Shown: in pieces, positions 10,524-28,614 of the stretch | How positions within the stretch are numbered: the stretch's first letter is position 1 | Layout of the letters: each line of letters begins with the position of its first letter | From: Novakomyces olei | Lineage: Eukaryota; Ascomycota; Novakomycetes; Novakomycetales; Novakomycetaceae | DNA: 64,000 nt | Assembly (NCBI GenBank): GCA_016906335.1 | Contig: JADEYG010000003.1 | Span: forward strand, 930,001-994,000 | Reading direction: 5' to 3' | Notes under the pieces: generated by a model | Databases searched by the model: none | Seen by the model: the letters and a program-made list of their open reading frames with translations, nothing else | What the model was told of the DNA's origin: nothing | Position numbers and translations under genes: made by a program

Positions 10524-12966
10524 CTAGTCAAAATTATTAATAAACCCTAAATATTCAAAGGGCGACAACAATGATTTTAAGACTAAATCCTGATCTTGCT
10601 GCTTTTCGTCCGGGCCCAACAATCTTGCAATTTGCTGTGTAATTATATCGATAGTATCATGGCAGCACTGTCGTAGTGTCCTGTCGTTATCAAAAACGCC
10701 AACGGCCAGCGATGACCATCCGCAGTCAAGCGCATCAATGATCCTGTATATCTAAATCATAAGCAAATTATCAAGTTATTGCACCCACGTCTAGACACGT
10801 CTCATAATCCTGAGCAGAATGTTTAAGACCGTCGTAAAATCCAATCAACTGTGATCGGACATCTAACCCAAGCAATGATTTTTGAAGAAAGGGTCTAATA
10901 CGACCTGGGCTGATGTCATCTTGGTAAACAGGCTGATCCTTTTATTAGCGCCAGTTCAATTAGAGCTGAAAGAAAAGAAGGTCTTAAAAGAGACTGGAAA
11001 AAATGAATGCATTATCAATGAATGCATTATCAATAATAAAGAAATAAATAAACAAACACAAAATAGACTATAAATCTTGAAACGTATAGCGGAATCATTG
11101 TTTAAAGAAAGAAAAAATACAGTAATTCACAAACTCACATCAACCAGCTTTGAATACTCGCGAGTTTGCCTAAAAGCTTCCAGCAATAGCTCATTAGTCT
11201 TCATTTCAAGCGTCATGTAAGATTTATTTTGATCGTGAGCCGAGGGATACGTCGCATACTGCAGCACTCTGCGGCCTAACTTGTACTGCTCATAGTCACC
11301 ACACATGCCAAGGAAATCTAGTATAAAGGACTGAATTCTTTTCCACACTAAACCTTGAGCATTTGCATCGTTAATACTCTGGGCAATCCTGTCTTGAAGC
11401 CAACATTTATGCTCATAATGCTGGAACGGCAGAGGAACTTGTTTAACTTTTCCCCCATAAATAGAACTGACGCAAACCGATCCCTCGTCTATATCACACA
11501 GCAAATCCCACCATTCTGGGTGGCTCCTAAACACTGGGTTCGTGACACCAGCGACATAACCAGGCCTAAGATTAGTAAGGAAGATGAATCAGAAATTAAT
11601 TAATAATAGACTGAATGATAATTTAAAAATAAATAAAAATCAATAAATAAATAAAATAGAGAATAAAGATAAATTGATAATTGATAATTAATTAATTAGT
11701 TTGGACAATGGCACGCACGTAGATAAGAGAGCTTCCAAATGGCTTAAATTCGCGTAAGGAAAAGCTCGCGCAGTATAGTAGTCAGACAATCCGGTTGCTG
11801 CACCAACCAGTTGAACAGACGTCAGAACAAAGCTGCAAATGCACTCTACTGTTTGCTTTTGGCCCACAAAAATAATCCTGCGTCCTGCTAATATTGCGTT
11901 TAGTATAGCCACAATAAGAGGAGTGCGAGCTCCCTGTGTAAACAACTCCCAGGGCAACGGTGTCTTTGGCCTTGATCCAATGCATCCCCAAAATTTCTTT
12001 ACAAAATCAACGACAAATGTTTTGTAAAACACTTGGTCGATATGGAGGGCAGGCAGTTCTATCGGGTAATAAGCCCCTAAATACTCGACTGGAGGTACTG
12101 TAGAACGAAGCTTCGTTTCGTACAAACCTTCTGCGCCGAGAGAGTGTATGACAAGCCGTTCTTTTTCCGATAGACTCGATGGCGGAGTTTCGATAGAATT
12201 AAGCGTACTGAAGAGAGTCGATAAAGCACGGAGATCTGACGTGGTGGTTATGTGTGACAATGTAGCGACAAGTAGTGGCTACGCCATTAGGATTAAATGC
12301 TCATTTCATTATGCGTTTCAAAGTGAAGTTAAAGTTGTTACCTCAGAGTGGGTTATCAAAAGGCTCTTTGATGACAATGCAATAGCCCTAATGTGCGCAC
12401 CCCTGAAAGACTGAATTAGAAAAAAAAACAGTCTTTAAAATTTGATAAATATGTAGCCAACCCGAGCTAAACCAAAATTGAAATAAGGCTAAAAATTTAA
12501 ATTAAAATCAATAAAACTGGACTCCAATTCATGACAAAATTAGACAGCACGAATTGAGGAGAATGAATCGAATTTATCAAAGCTAAACCTACCGCTTAGC
12601 CGAGTTGTCCTGCTGTGTCTGAACGACATTAAAAGTATAGCAAATTTTTTGCTCAGCGCGTTCACGAGCGTCGTTCAGGATCAGAAACGAACGATCTAAT
12701 TTGCGAACGTGTGCCTGATCAGGGAGCATGGTTTCTGCGATTAATCTGCCAATGTTTAGTGCTGACAATGAAAAAAAAAAGGAATTAAGTTAAATTTAAA
12801 CAAAACTCAAATGCCAAAACATAGCCGAGACACGAGGGACAAATCAAAGGAAATACCCGTGTAGCAAGAGCCATTCTTCGTTCTCTGGAGGGAAAGCAGC
12901 CACCAGTCGCGAACCAAGGTCGCTGTCAAACTCCGCCAGATAGACCTTCTCGACTAATGGCCGCAT
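10524..12966 (-). CDS. AFI1: Afi1-type DENN/SPA domain protein
   Basis: Seven proposed exons: 12966-12857, 12745-12593, 12402-12342, 12278-11719, 11565-11139, 10938-10789 and 10751-10524, giving 562 aa with all phases matching. The N-terminus VEKVYLAEFDSDLGSRLVA and the following ETMLPDQAHVRK are the Afi1/DENN N-terminal region. The middle has WELFTQGARTPLIVAILNAI and RRIIFVGQK. The joined exons 4 and 5 give GYVAGVTNPVFRSHPEWWDL, the hallmark of the SPA (stabilisation of polarity axis) domain. In yeast Afi1 binds Arf3 at the bud tip and helps polarised growth; DENN proteins in general act on small GTPases. The C-terminus past the SPA domain (WSSLAVGVFDNDRTLRQ) is helical. The start is the first in-frame ATG after an upstream stop. 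Intron 6 (10752-10788) is only 37 nt. Confidence 0.85.
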
Positions 12967-13377
12967 TTGAGGCGCAAAGTAATCCACCCAAGCCCGAGTA
13001 CAACGATGTAAAAAGATTCATTCAACGTAAGCTTTAATTGCATCAGCTAGTACGTCCATGAGCTGGTTAATGTGAATGAATCTAATTCCACAAAGTGAGA
13101 CATTCGACTGTGGAGTAGGAGCAATAATAGCAAAAGAAATTAGTATTAAATATTTATTATTTATTATTTATTATTTATTATTTATTATTTATTATTTATT
13201 ATTTATTATTTATTATTTATTATTTATTATTTATTATTTATTATTTATTATTTATTATTTATTATTTATTATTTATTATTTATTATTTATTATTTATTAT
13301 TTATTATTTATATATGGCCTTCATATTATATATCCAATCTTTCTAATCGCGTAAACAACTACATATGCCGCGTGTCT
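12967..13377. repeat. Heptamer TTTATTA array between AFI1 and separase genes
   Basis: The stretch 13148-13311 is a nearly perfect array of the 7-bp unit TTTATTA, more than 20 copies. It translates as a Tyr-Leu-Phe-Ile pattern that is an artefact. The rest is short promoter-like sequence for the divergent AFI1-like and separase genes. A short upstream ATG at 13365 is out of frame with the separase start at 13378. Confidence 0.9.
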
Positions 13378-19150
<5,773 letters not shown>

Positions 19151-19576
19151 TTTGGCGTATTGTAGGTTCAGTGAATAGGGAGGTTCTTGTTATTTTATTT
19201 TCTCATTTATTTATTAGATAAATGACAATGATTGTCACATGCACACTAGTTTATTAGTGCTCTGCATTTTATTATCTAGAATTATTCAATGTATCGTTAT
19301 TTCAATGTATCGTTATTCCATTAATCAAAGTGTTTGCTGATGGGCCGTGTCAAGGATAGGCTATTTCGACCTGCAATATAGATCCTGGCCAAAATTAAAG
19401 GGTTGTCGTTTACGCTGCACTTGTATACCACAGCAGACGGGAAACGCAATCATAATCCAACTAATTCATTATCGGGTACTCCAAACTGACTACGCTAGGA
19501 ATCGGCATAACAATAAACCCAAGCTTTATAAAAAAAGAAAAAGACAGGTAGACACGTAGTGAGCCAAGTGCATTGT
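19151..19576. other. Convergent 3' intergenic region, no gene seen
   Basis: A/T-rich sequence between the stops of separase and histone H2B. There is a short direct repeat CAATGTATCGTTATT near 19289-19318. No convincing coding sequence or RNA gene was recognised. Confidence 0.6.
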
Positions 19577-20028
<452 letters not shown>

Positions 20029-20100
20029 GATCTCTTGAGAGAAAGGATCTGTAAGCTCAAGCTGGTTTGTTTTGTTTTGTTGCAATGAGCGGGTGTCACG

Positions 20101-20110
20101 CTATTTATAC
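20101..20110 (-). promoter_or_regulatory. TATA box of histone H2B
   Basis: The minus strand reads GTATAAATAG about 75 nt before the H2B start codon, a well-placed TATA element for a strongly expressed gene. Confidence 0.6.
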
Positions 20111-20584
20111 TCGCGTGAAATCATTGCTGCTTATATTATATTGTGTCAGGGTTTTCTTACGCGAATAATTAGGGTTTTTGTTATCCGGGGAATGATCGTG
20201 GGCATTGGAATTCGGTAACACTGCCGTGTTTAAGCTTTGCTTTGTATTTTATACATAGCCAGTCGAGCTCTTTATTGACGCTGATGCGGTCAATATTTCA
20301 GTCTTGTCATAGATCACTGCTGATGAAACAAGGGCTTAATATTATTTACGTGCGGCCTTATACCTATACGCAATATTGCCTGAGCCACGTGCTTTATCCG
20401 CAGATATTAAATGTAGATTATTCTGATTTTTCAGCCCAAACAATGTACCGTCGTTACACTAGACAATCACTTTTGCCATATATTATTCCACATTTATTAT
20501 TTATTATATAGCAGCTATTTATTATTATTTATCTATTAAACAACCACCAAACTCGTCACCGTGCTGCGGCCTTTATCTCCTTGC
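20111..20584. other. Divergent H2B/CDH1 intergenic region
   Basis: About 470 bp of A/T-rich promoter DNA shared by H2B and CDH1. An ATTGG (CCAAT on the minus strand) is at about 20205-20209. No gene is recognised; the ORF across 20242-20511 has no family features. Confidence 0.5.
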
Positions 20585-22379
20585 ATGGAGAACAGCCGCA
20601 GCGACAAGGCTACGGCTTCAATGCCTGGCTCAGCTAAACCGTCGGCGTCTACTAAAATTGCTGGCTACGCTTCTCCCGGAAGCGATGCCGCCTCTGTCCC
20701 GACTTCATCGGCTTCATTATCGCCTCGAAAAAGGCGGTCGCGAACGAACTTGCGCGACCGTTTTATCCCCTCTCGAGAAGGCGTTGATCTTCAAGCCGGC
20801 TATAAGCTTATGACTGATGAAATAATCGAGCCTCGGACACCGACTCGGAACCGTCGTGACTGTAAGTGAAATTGATCTTGTCTAATTAGATACTACGGCC
20901 TCTGTGTCTTGTTGTACAGCATGTTTTATTTGTGTTCGAAACTGTTGTGCTTGAAACAGTTTTCTTTTTGCTTCAACTTGAAATCTTTTTATTTATTTAT
21001 TTATTTATTTATTTTTCAACTTGAAATCTGTTTATTTATTTATTTATTTATTTGTTTCTTTCTTTCTTTCCCTCTCTCTTACGTTAGTAAACGACGCGGA
21101 TCGCACGTTTTCCACCCTTTTACAATCAGAACTGTTTGGCAACAATGTCCCTGGAAGCAGCCACTCATCAATCGACTCGTCTGCAATTACAACGCCGCCT
21201 CACTCGGCGCGAATCCACTCGCCGCCTTCAAGATCAACGCCTTCACGCAATTTATTTAATTTTAATTCGCCCAGTCGGACTCCACAGACACCGACAAGTG
21301 GCAGCGGTGGGGCTCGGGCAGGGTTTGATCTGCCCACGCGTGATATTTATTCACTGTCCCCAGTTAAATTTGACTCTCAGCGGCTGCTACTTTCCCCCCG
21401 GCACGCCCCACGATCTGTGCCCAAGACGCCATACAAAGTACTTGATGCCCCCGCGTTAGAAGACGACTTTTATCTTAATTTAGTGGACTGGGGCCCTTCT
21501 AACCAGCTGGCTGTCGGCCTGGCTTCCTGTGTTTACACGTGGAATGCAAACAGTGGAAAAGTAACAAAGCTCTGCGATGTAGGCCCCAATCATTTAGTGA
21601 CTTCAGTCGCCTGGATTTCACGAGGCCAGCATATTGCTGTTGGACGTAGTGATGGAATAGTTCAAATTTGGGAATCAGAAACTCTGCAATTGACCCGCAG
21701 TATGACGGGCCATGCTGACAGGGTTGCTTGTATGTCTTGGAATGAGCACATTCTGACCACGGGGGGCCGTGACTACAACATATTTCATAGGGACGTTCGT
21801 GTGCCGGAGCATTACTTTCGCAGGCTGACAAGCCATGACCAGGAAGTATGTGGGCTGCGATGGAGCACGGATGATGGCCAACTCGCTTCCGGAGGCAATG
21901 ACAACAAGCTTATTGTATGGGACAGGTTAGAGAGTCGACCATTGCATACTTTTACCGCCCATACAGCTGCAGTAAAGGCAATTGGCTGGAATCCTCACAG
22001 TCGAGGCATTTTAGCGTCTGGTGGAGGAACTGCGGATAGGAGTATGCGGTTCTGGAACACACGTACTGGGCAGCTAATGAATACCGTGGACACGGGGTCT
22101 CAAGTGTGCAATTTAGCCTGGTCACGGACATGTAACGAGATTGTCACCACGCATGGATTTAGTGAAAATCAGGTTGTTCTATGGAAGTACCCGTCAATGA
22201 CGCAAGTGGCCAGTCTGACAGGACACGCTTGCCGTGTGCTCTATTTGACTATGAGCCCAGACGGTGAGACTATCGTCACTGGGGCGGGGGACGAAACTCT
22301 ACGATTTTGGAGCGTTTTCCCGTCCAGTTCACGCAAGGAAACTCGAAGCTCTCTCGACCCTGTAAAGCTCATTCGTTAA
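20585..22379 (+). CDS. CDH1: APC/C activator of the Cdh1/Fizzy-related type
   Basis: WD40 co-activator that brings substrates to the anaphase-promoting complex in late mitosis and G1. Exons are 20585-20861 and 21088-22379, giving 522 aa. The C-box DRFIPSR near residue 63 binds the APC/C. The segment SVPKTPYKVLDAPALEDDFY precedes seven WD40 repeats (TWNANSGKVTKLC, GRSDGIVQIWES, GGNDNKLIVWDR, GAGDETLRFWSV). The last residues are Ile-Arg, the conserved IR tail. The KTPYKVLDAP wording and the position of the C-box favour Cdh1 over Cdc20. There are several SP/TP sites in the N-terminal linker, as expected for CDK control. The 226-nt intron carries two TTTA blocks, each after a copy of TTCAACTTGAAATCT. 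The ATG at 20585 is the only one before the C-box that keeps frame. Confidence 0.95.
20970..21065. repeat. Duplicated TTCAACTTGAAATCT plus TTTA tract in CDH1 intron
   Basis: Two tandem copies of a unit made of TTCAACTTGAAATCT followed by TTTA repeats, at about 20971-21013 and 21016-21053. They look like a recent local duplication inside the intron. Confidence 0.8.
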
Positions 22380-23163
22380 AGTTTTTTACGTTTAGGGTTA
22401 ATGGGCTTTAGAATGTTTAGGGTTAGGGTTATTCTTGAGTCAGGTCTTTATAGGATTGGGGATTTTGTCTATTCCTCTTTGTCTCTTTGTGCGACAGTTT
22501 GCGCACAATGAAACAAGTCGTCCAGAGTTTTGGTGGTTTGATATCCAAGGGTGTTTATTTTCCCTTATCCGTTTGGTTATTAGCAGCACGGTATTTTGTT
22601 TAAATGGTGTTTTGACTTTGACTATATTAGTGGCTTGGTCCGGGCCTTGGTTTTTATATTACAACACCAGCAAGTTTTGCATGAAATTTTGGGATTGCAT
22701 AATGTATGCAAAGATTTCTGGAACAGCCATTTGGGTTTCAATTGGAGAAAAGTATGGCTGATGTATGGTACATAACGCAGAGAACAGTGCTTTGTTTTAT
22801 TCTATTATTTGGACTAAAATTTACAAAACTTTGGCTAAATAAAATTAATCGCTTACCAATATTTTATTTTACGCTATTTAAGATCGGCTTTTAAATCAAT
22901 ATGCATCATTGTCTCTGCATGAATATATAATAATGGCAAAGAATTTTTGGAAATTGCACTTTTTATCTGATTCACGTAGCCATGTATTTAAATTCAATCT
23001 ATTTCTTGCATCATAGCCTAAGCGGGTCAAGAGTTAGTGTAATTGGAAGTATATTTAGTCGTACATTGGTCTAAATATTGTACAGTAAAAGGCGGGCATA
23101 ATTTGTGCTATCGATATATTTTGAAAGCCAGAAATATATTAAATATCCTTTCTAAACTAAGTT

Positions 23164-23202
<39 letters not shown>

Positions 23203-23339
23203 ACAATTGCAATGAATAGAAATTAAATGAATTCCATCGTTCAAAGGACGTAATGAATACACTAATCATTCTAGGCCCAACTAGAAAATGTTCATGTATG
23301 ATTTATTACCCTACATCAATATGCCGTTCAACCCAATTC
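22380..23339. other. Intergenic region with telomere-like hexamers and a poly-A tract
   Basis: TTTAGGGTTA at 22391-22400 and TTAGGGTTAGGGTT at 22417-22430 lie just after the CDH1 stop. An open frame at 22435-22761 is T-rich, lacks an ATG near its start and matches nothing I know. A run of 36 A lies at 23165-23200. Otherwise A/T-rich DNA with no recognised gene. Confidence 0.6.
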
Positions 23340-24565
23340 TTAAGCTAATTCTACACTCGTCGGCCTTGACACGTATAACGCTAAGCGCCAAAGCTCGTCA
23401 CCTAGCGAGCGAGCTGCCTTTTGCTCCAAAACCAGCATCGCCAAACTGGACGTATCTACTCCTTCGCGAGAATTGACCCCACAATGTTTTTGCACTGTGT
23501 TTAATCCAGTATCGTCAAGCAATGCATTTAGCTGAATACAAGGCTGTAAAGACCCAGAGTTTAGTACTCGGAATGGCGCTTTGCTTTCCCCGTTTAAATC
23601 AATCAGCAACCATCCGTATTTGATTCTTCTAAATTTTGGAACTTTGTCGCTTTTTTTCTCAACCTGGTCGGCCTCTTTCTGGTCTGTTTTCCGTATAACT
23701 TGACTTGCATCGAGCTCTCGGTCATTGTGCACTATTTTCAAAAACCCTTTATCAAAAGCTTCGAGCAGCATTTGCACTGTGCGATCACGATAAAATTGTA
23801 GTAAATCAGTCGCAGTGTCTGGTCGCCAATTAAGCGAGTTGCTGTGTGATGTTGCTCGAGGGGAAGCTAGGCGCGTGCTCATTACACCAGAGACACTGCG
23901 CACATTTGACTGCTGCACTGTCGCCAAAGCATCCAGTCTTGACGCAAAATAAACGCCTCCTCCACGTTGAGGAAGAAATTCTGAAGGCAAAAGCTCTTTA
24001 CCGGTTGCACCAATTACCGCCTGCATACGTACGAGAAAAGCTGGAAATGTAAATATATAAATTTTAATTAATAATTTTGATTACAATTATAAAATCATAA
24101 ATGTAATCAATCTCGCAAGAAAATAGAGCAATGGAAAATAGGCAACTTTTTTTCTTATATTTTTTATAATTTTTTCTTATTTTTCTAAATCCTTCTTAAA
24201 TATATATATAAACTTCATATACTAAAAGAATCAAAATGTGATCCCTAAACGGCCGTGGACAAGAATAATATTGGCATACCTGAGGGAAGACGAGCAGACG
24301 AAACAGTCTCCCGTCTTACAGAAGTAGCTAGAGCGCGTGCAGCCGGAAGGGACCGTAGTAAAGGAGCCATTTGCGATTGTGTAAGCAATTCGCGGTCAAC
24401 ATCTTCTAGCTGAGATCGCCTTCGTGATTTGACTGTGTCCTTGCGCCAGGCAGAGATGTCCGGTATATCGTCGCGAAGATGCCTCGGAGTACTATTTTGC
24501 TGTCTACCAAAGCACAAAAATGCGCTTTGATTCCAAAGAGGATGCCGATTTTGAGCTCGAAACAT
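23340..24565 (-). CDS. Unrecognised protein, possibly mitochondrial
   Basis: Exons are 24565-24280 and 24040-23340 with a 239-nt intron (GTATGCC to TTTCCAG), giving 328 aa. The join gives LPSAFLVRMQAVIGATGKEL and an uninterrupted frame. The first 37 residues have Arg, Gln and Ser but no acidic residue (MFRAQNRHPLWNQSAFLCF), as in a mitochondrial presequence; that targeting is inference. The middle has FYRDRTVQMLLEAFDKGFLK and a Lys-rich patch, then RIKYGWLLIDLNGE, which looks like a beta strand pair. No catalytic motif is visible. The balanced composition and clean intron suggest a real gene. I do not assign a function. Confidence 0.65.
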
Positions 24566-24943
24566 TAGACATTATGAAGAGAGCATTGATAACAATCATG
24601 AATCAATGAGCAGCAATTGTTGGTAATCAATTGGTCTTGTTGAACATTTTATGATTATTTAATTATTTCGATTGTGCAGTATCAATTAAATTATATTATT
24701 CAATTAATTGCTCTCTTTCGTATATTTAATTATCTACTTGATGTTTCCCCAAGTTTATTATTAAAACAAGTAGAGTCCATACACCGGATTAAAGATTAAT
24801 CGTGTAGCGTAAATATGAAGCAAAATTATAATTATCATTATATATTTATCCTATGATTTTTTATAATTTTATAATTTTTCTACAATACTATATTTAATCA
24901 TTCTAATTAACTCTTTTGTTGCAAAATACTCGTCTCTGCTGGG
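24566..24943. other. A/T-rich divergent intergenic region
   Basis: Promoter DNA between the divergent unrecognised gene and the flavin-reductase-domain gene, mostly A and T, with no distinct element recognised. Confidence 0.5.
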
Positions 24944-25740
24944 ATGAGCAATGGAGCCTTTCGGCGTCGGACATTCTTGCTCTTGTCAAGTCTTCATCGA
25001 GTATGAACAATTCGTTTTTAATTGAAATGCCTTTTACAATTTCCCATCTTTTTCTTTTTGCTTCAATTCTAAACGATTAGTGTCCAAGCTCAGTGCGACG
25101 GCAAAGTTCGGTGATTGACAGTTTTCGTGGGCTAATGAGGCGAATGCCTCAGCCCGTGGTCGTAATTACTGCCGCAGACTCGGAGCCATCGTCACAAGGC
25201 GTACGAGGACTAACGGCCTCGTCATTTGCTTCTCTTTCAGTGCAGCCACGGCCACTAGTCTGCTTTAATATTCGCGTCCCCAGTCGGACGGACGAAAGTA
25301 TCCGGAAATCAGGACGGTTTGTCGCACACATACTCGGAGACTCGGAAGGTCACATGCTTTGGGCTCGCAGTATGGCCGGGGCTGCAGTCAGTATTGCCAG
25401 CAATAATAATGTTAATAATATTAATAATATTAATAACAATAATAATAATAATAAAAGAGCTGATCCTGGCCCTGTCAATGAAAGACCTGGCACTCCCTCT
25501 GCCATCCCGCCTGATGCTTGCAGCGTTAGAGACTTGGAATGGTCGCTAAGCGCAGAGGGAGTACCGCACGTCAAAAACGTTGTGGGACTACTGCATTGCC
25601 GCAGTTACACGCACGTGGATCTAGAAGATCATCGGCTGTGGATTGCAGAGGTTACGCGTGTTGAACTTGGCAGCGGTGCAGACGCTTCTGCAATGGTTTA
25701 TTTCGACCGCAAATTTCACAGACTGGGACGGGAATTGTAG
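24944..25740 (+). CDS. Flavin-reductase-domain (FMN split-barrel) protein
   Basis: Exons are 24944-25000 and 25081-25740 with an 80-nt intron, giving 238 aa. The sequence has the flavin reductase-like split barrel: DSFRGLMRRMPQPVVVITA, then RGLTASSFASLSVQPRPLVC, FNIRVPSRTDESIRKSGRF, and near the end LLHCRSYTHVDLEDHRLWIA. Family members bind FMN and reduce free flavin or act as oxygenase partners. In fungi the short versions are often predicted mitochondrial, which fits the Arg-rich, acid-free N-terminus MSNGAFRRRTFLLLSSLHR. A low-complexity Asn/Ile insert (encoded at 25402-25455 by AAT repeats) replaces a surface loop between the barrel halves. The specific electron acceptor is unknown. Confidence 0.85.
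25402..25455. repeat. AAT/ATT microsatellite inside a coding exon
   Basis: Imperfect AAT repeats encoding a run of Asn with Ile and Val in the flavin-reductase-domain protein. Confidence 0.9.
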
Positions 25741-26260
25741 AATATGGTCTTGTGTAATGGGAAGATTACAAGGTCAACGCTGGTCTAGCAGGCACGGGTT
25801 TTGGCCGGGTCGCTATACTTCAACATGTCTAGTCGGCATTATATATGATGAATATTATATGTGTTATTATAAATTTCTTGTTGATATGCCAATATAATTA
25901 TCCAGTATTCAGTGTACGTCTGTAGTATATATTGGCATGTACATATATTTTCATATATTTTCATATATTCAAATAATAAATTTTATATACACTTAAACAA
26001 GTAAGCCGTAGCAAAAGTATAAAATAATCATAGAATTATTATCTGCCGTAGATTAGAAAAGGGCCAAAAAAAGGGGTTTAAGTTTACAACCATACTTGTC
26101 GGCAATTGCTGTCGCAATTGCTGACCCGTAATTATTACGTGGGCCTTTTTGGACCAGCATTTGCTCTCATTGCCTACTCTCCGTCGTCTGCTGTTGTTGG
26201 ACCGTTTGGCCATTCGGTCTCGTTTAGCGGGCAGCGGGCAGATAAGATCAAATTTTCGCG
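25741..26260. other. Intergenic region, no gene seen
   Basis: A/T-rich spacer with a triple TTTTCATATA run around 25949-25970 and a GTCGGCAATTGCTGTCGCAATTGCTGAC near-repeat at 26098-26124. It holds the 3' end of the upstream gene and the promoter of the bHLH gene. Confidence 0.5.
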
Positions 26261-28053
26261 ATGGATAGTACAACAGATCAACAATCTAACGGATCGCTGG
26301 CTCACAAACCCTTCAATTTCTCGGTACAGAACCACATGGAAAAACCGGGTTTTCCGCTGAACGCTTTTGATATCGAAACGAGCGGAGATGTCTTTCATGT
26401 TGCGGGCGATCAAGACCCTCACCGGCCGTCGGACCAAGCTTTCTCTAACTTTGTATCGCCCAGCGATACAGCTGCTCCTCCTTCAACAGGGCCGACCGTC
26501 TACGAAGACCTTGATTTGTCAAACATTGAAGAGGTTAGTTTACAAGCATCTTTTTATGGATTTTGATTTTGATAAGACAAGTTATTGCCCTTTGTTATTC
26601 TATTTCTAACTTTTAGATGTTATTCACGCCTCTGCTTTCACCCGCCGCTACACCTATGAACCCGTTCCCTCAAAGTTTCCAATTGAACCCTACATCATTC
26701 GCCTACCGCGGAACAGCGAGTGCTCCAACCTCACAGGCGCCTCAGCCCCATGACGCTCAACCACACTTGTCTCAACAGCCTCAGGCGCAAGATTTAAGCC
26801 AGCAAAATTATGGGTTTATGGACGATGTTGCCGGGTTCAGTCTGGTAGCTCCTGCTATGGGCGACCAACAGGCCAGTGGCTGGCCTGTTAATGGTCTGCC
26901 CGCCTCAACTCTCAATGAAAACAGTTCCTCTTCCAATAGCAACGATTCGTCTTTGACTGAAAGACCGAGAAAGCTGAAACGTAAAACTGCCCAGCAGCAA
27001 AATGCATCTGCTCCAATGACTCCGGCAATGCTGATGCAGCAGCAAAGAGCGCAAAGACAACAGCAGCAGCAGCAGCAACATGCTGATGGAAATGCCGAGC
27101 AGGAGACAGAGCCGACGAACGAATCTGTAAAAATGCCTCCTTCAGCAGTCCCAAGCTCGAGGCATTCAAGGCACTCTGCGAGTATTAACTCAGCAATTAG
27201 TACAAGCTCTAGCACGAACACTGGTTCGCGGGAGATGACTGCCTCTGGCCGGCAACGGTCTCGATCTCGATCTAAACGGTCCTCAATGCCGAACCATTCT
27301 CCTTTGATCTACCCGGCAATTTCTCCACAGCTGAGACCTAATTTGCCAGAGGGAGCCAGTCAGCAGGCGGTAGCTCAGCTCACAAATAAATCGAATTATC
27401 AGAATATTATAGAGGGCAATCATGAGCAGCTGGGGATAAATGTGCCGGCGGCATTTAGCAATGGACTCGATAGTCGCCGCTCGAGCCATAAACAGGCAGA
27501 GCAAAAGCGGCGTGATCATATGAAGAACTGCTTCGACGATTTAAAGAATTTGCTGCCTTTTGCGTCCGTCGAGGCAGTAGAGTCCAAAGTGACAATGCTG
27601 CGGAAGACTACAGAGTATATTGTGGACTTAAAGTCCGTACTCAACGCACAAAATGCCGAGATTGCTCGATTAAAATCGGAGAATAGGGCTTTAACATTGG
27701 AAAATAAGGCGTTTAAGGGTGAACGTGACTCGGAAAACGAAGCAAGTTCAGGTGTTGCACATAAAGGTCTGAAAACGGAGGCTGATGTGAAAATGGGGCT
27801 GAGCAAGAGGGAAAGCAGTTGTCAACTGGAAAACTCTGTGAATGAGAGCAGATTAAAGAGCGGCAGCGAGTTCAGTTCAGCCAGTACACCCGTGTCTTTT
27901 TCTGGGTCTGATGGGGCTCCGTCCAAAGCCAAGTTTTATACTGAAACAGCGTCACAAGGCGATGGGAACTCTGACGGCAAATCACCGGCAGAATCTGATA
28001 TTGATAAGGTAGGGAAAAGCTCAGAGTCACACGCAGAGTCTCCCGAATGCTGA
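26261..28053 (+). CDS. bHLH leucine-zipper transcription factor
   Basis: Exons are 26261-26533 and 26617-28053 with an 83-nt intron, giving 569 aa. A bHLH domain lies at about residues 380-435. The basic region HKQAEQKRRDHMK has His, Glu and Arg at the positions that read CACGTG E-boxes. Helix 1 is NCFDDLKNLLP, and helix 2 VTMLRKTTEYIVDLKSVL runs into a heptad zipper (AEIARLKSENRALTLENKAF). The N-terminal half is rich in Ser, Pro, Gln and Asn, including a poly-Gln run encoded by CAG repeats near 27059-27079, as in activation domains. It resembles the Max/Mlx class rather than SREBP, whose basic region has a tyrosine. Target genes cannot be told from sequence. Confidence 0.88.
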
Positions 28054-28614
28054 TTTTTTTTATTTTATCTTATCGGCAAAATCACACTGGCCTCAATTGA
28101 TACCCTTACTTTATAATAACTTGACGACATTGTGTATTAGTATTACGGTTTATATAGCAAATTTAGAGTGCAGTCTAGTGTTTAGAATAATTGCATTTGT
28201 TTTCGTGGATAAGAAAAGTTGGAAAAGTTGAAGGACAAGGATTGGTGAAGCAAAGCAAGTTTGGTCGCATTAGATCTTGTTGTTATAAGGAGCAGATTAA
28301 ATGAAGTGAAATAATTAAGGAAAATACCAGACTGGCGTATTTCCTTGTAATATTAGTCGCCTTGATTTGAAGAATGTAAACAAATAATTAATTAACTAAT
28401 TAATTATATAAATATCAAATAATAAATAGCAAATGGCAAATGGCAAACAACATGTCTACAAGACAGACTAGTAAAGTAATACGGAGAGAGTATCAAACAG
28501 ACAATGTATACATACATGAATGAATGAATGCATTTGTATAAATCATGACGACTCATTGACTATAAACAACCTCATTTTCGGATATAACCCTAACCCTACC
28601 AGATTCTAAACTAA
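28054..28614. other. Convergent intergenic region with telomere-like hexamers
   Basis: A/T-rich spacer between convergent stops. AACCCTAACCCTA is at 28586-28598, about 20 bp from the stop of the PH-domain gene. No gene is seen. Confidence 0.6.

Noticed and set aside
13076-13354. Frame with repeated Tyr-Leu-Leu-Phe-Ile-Ile
   Set aside because: Translation of the TTTATTA heptamer array between AFI1 and separase.
22391-22430. True chromosome end
   Set aside because: Only a few TTAGGG words, with genes on both sides; interstitial, not a telomere.
22435-22761. Open frame of 108 codons, hydrophobic
   Set aside because: It begins at a TTG with no ATG nearby, is T-rich, follows telomere-like words and matches no family; probably chance.
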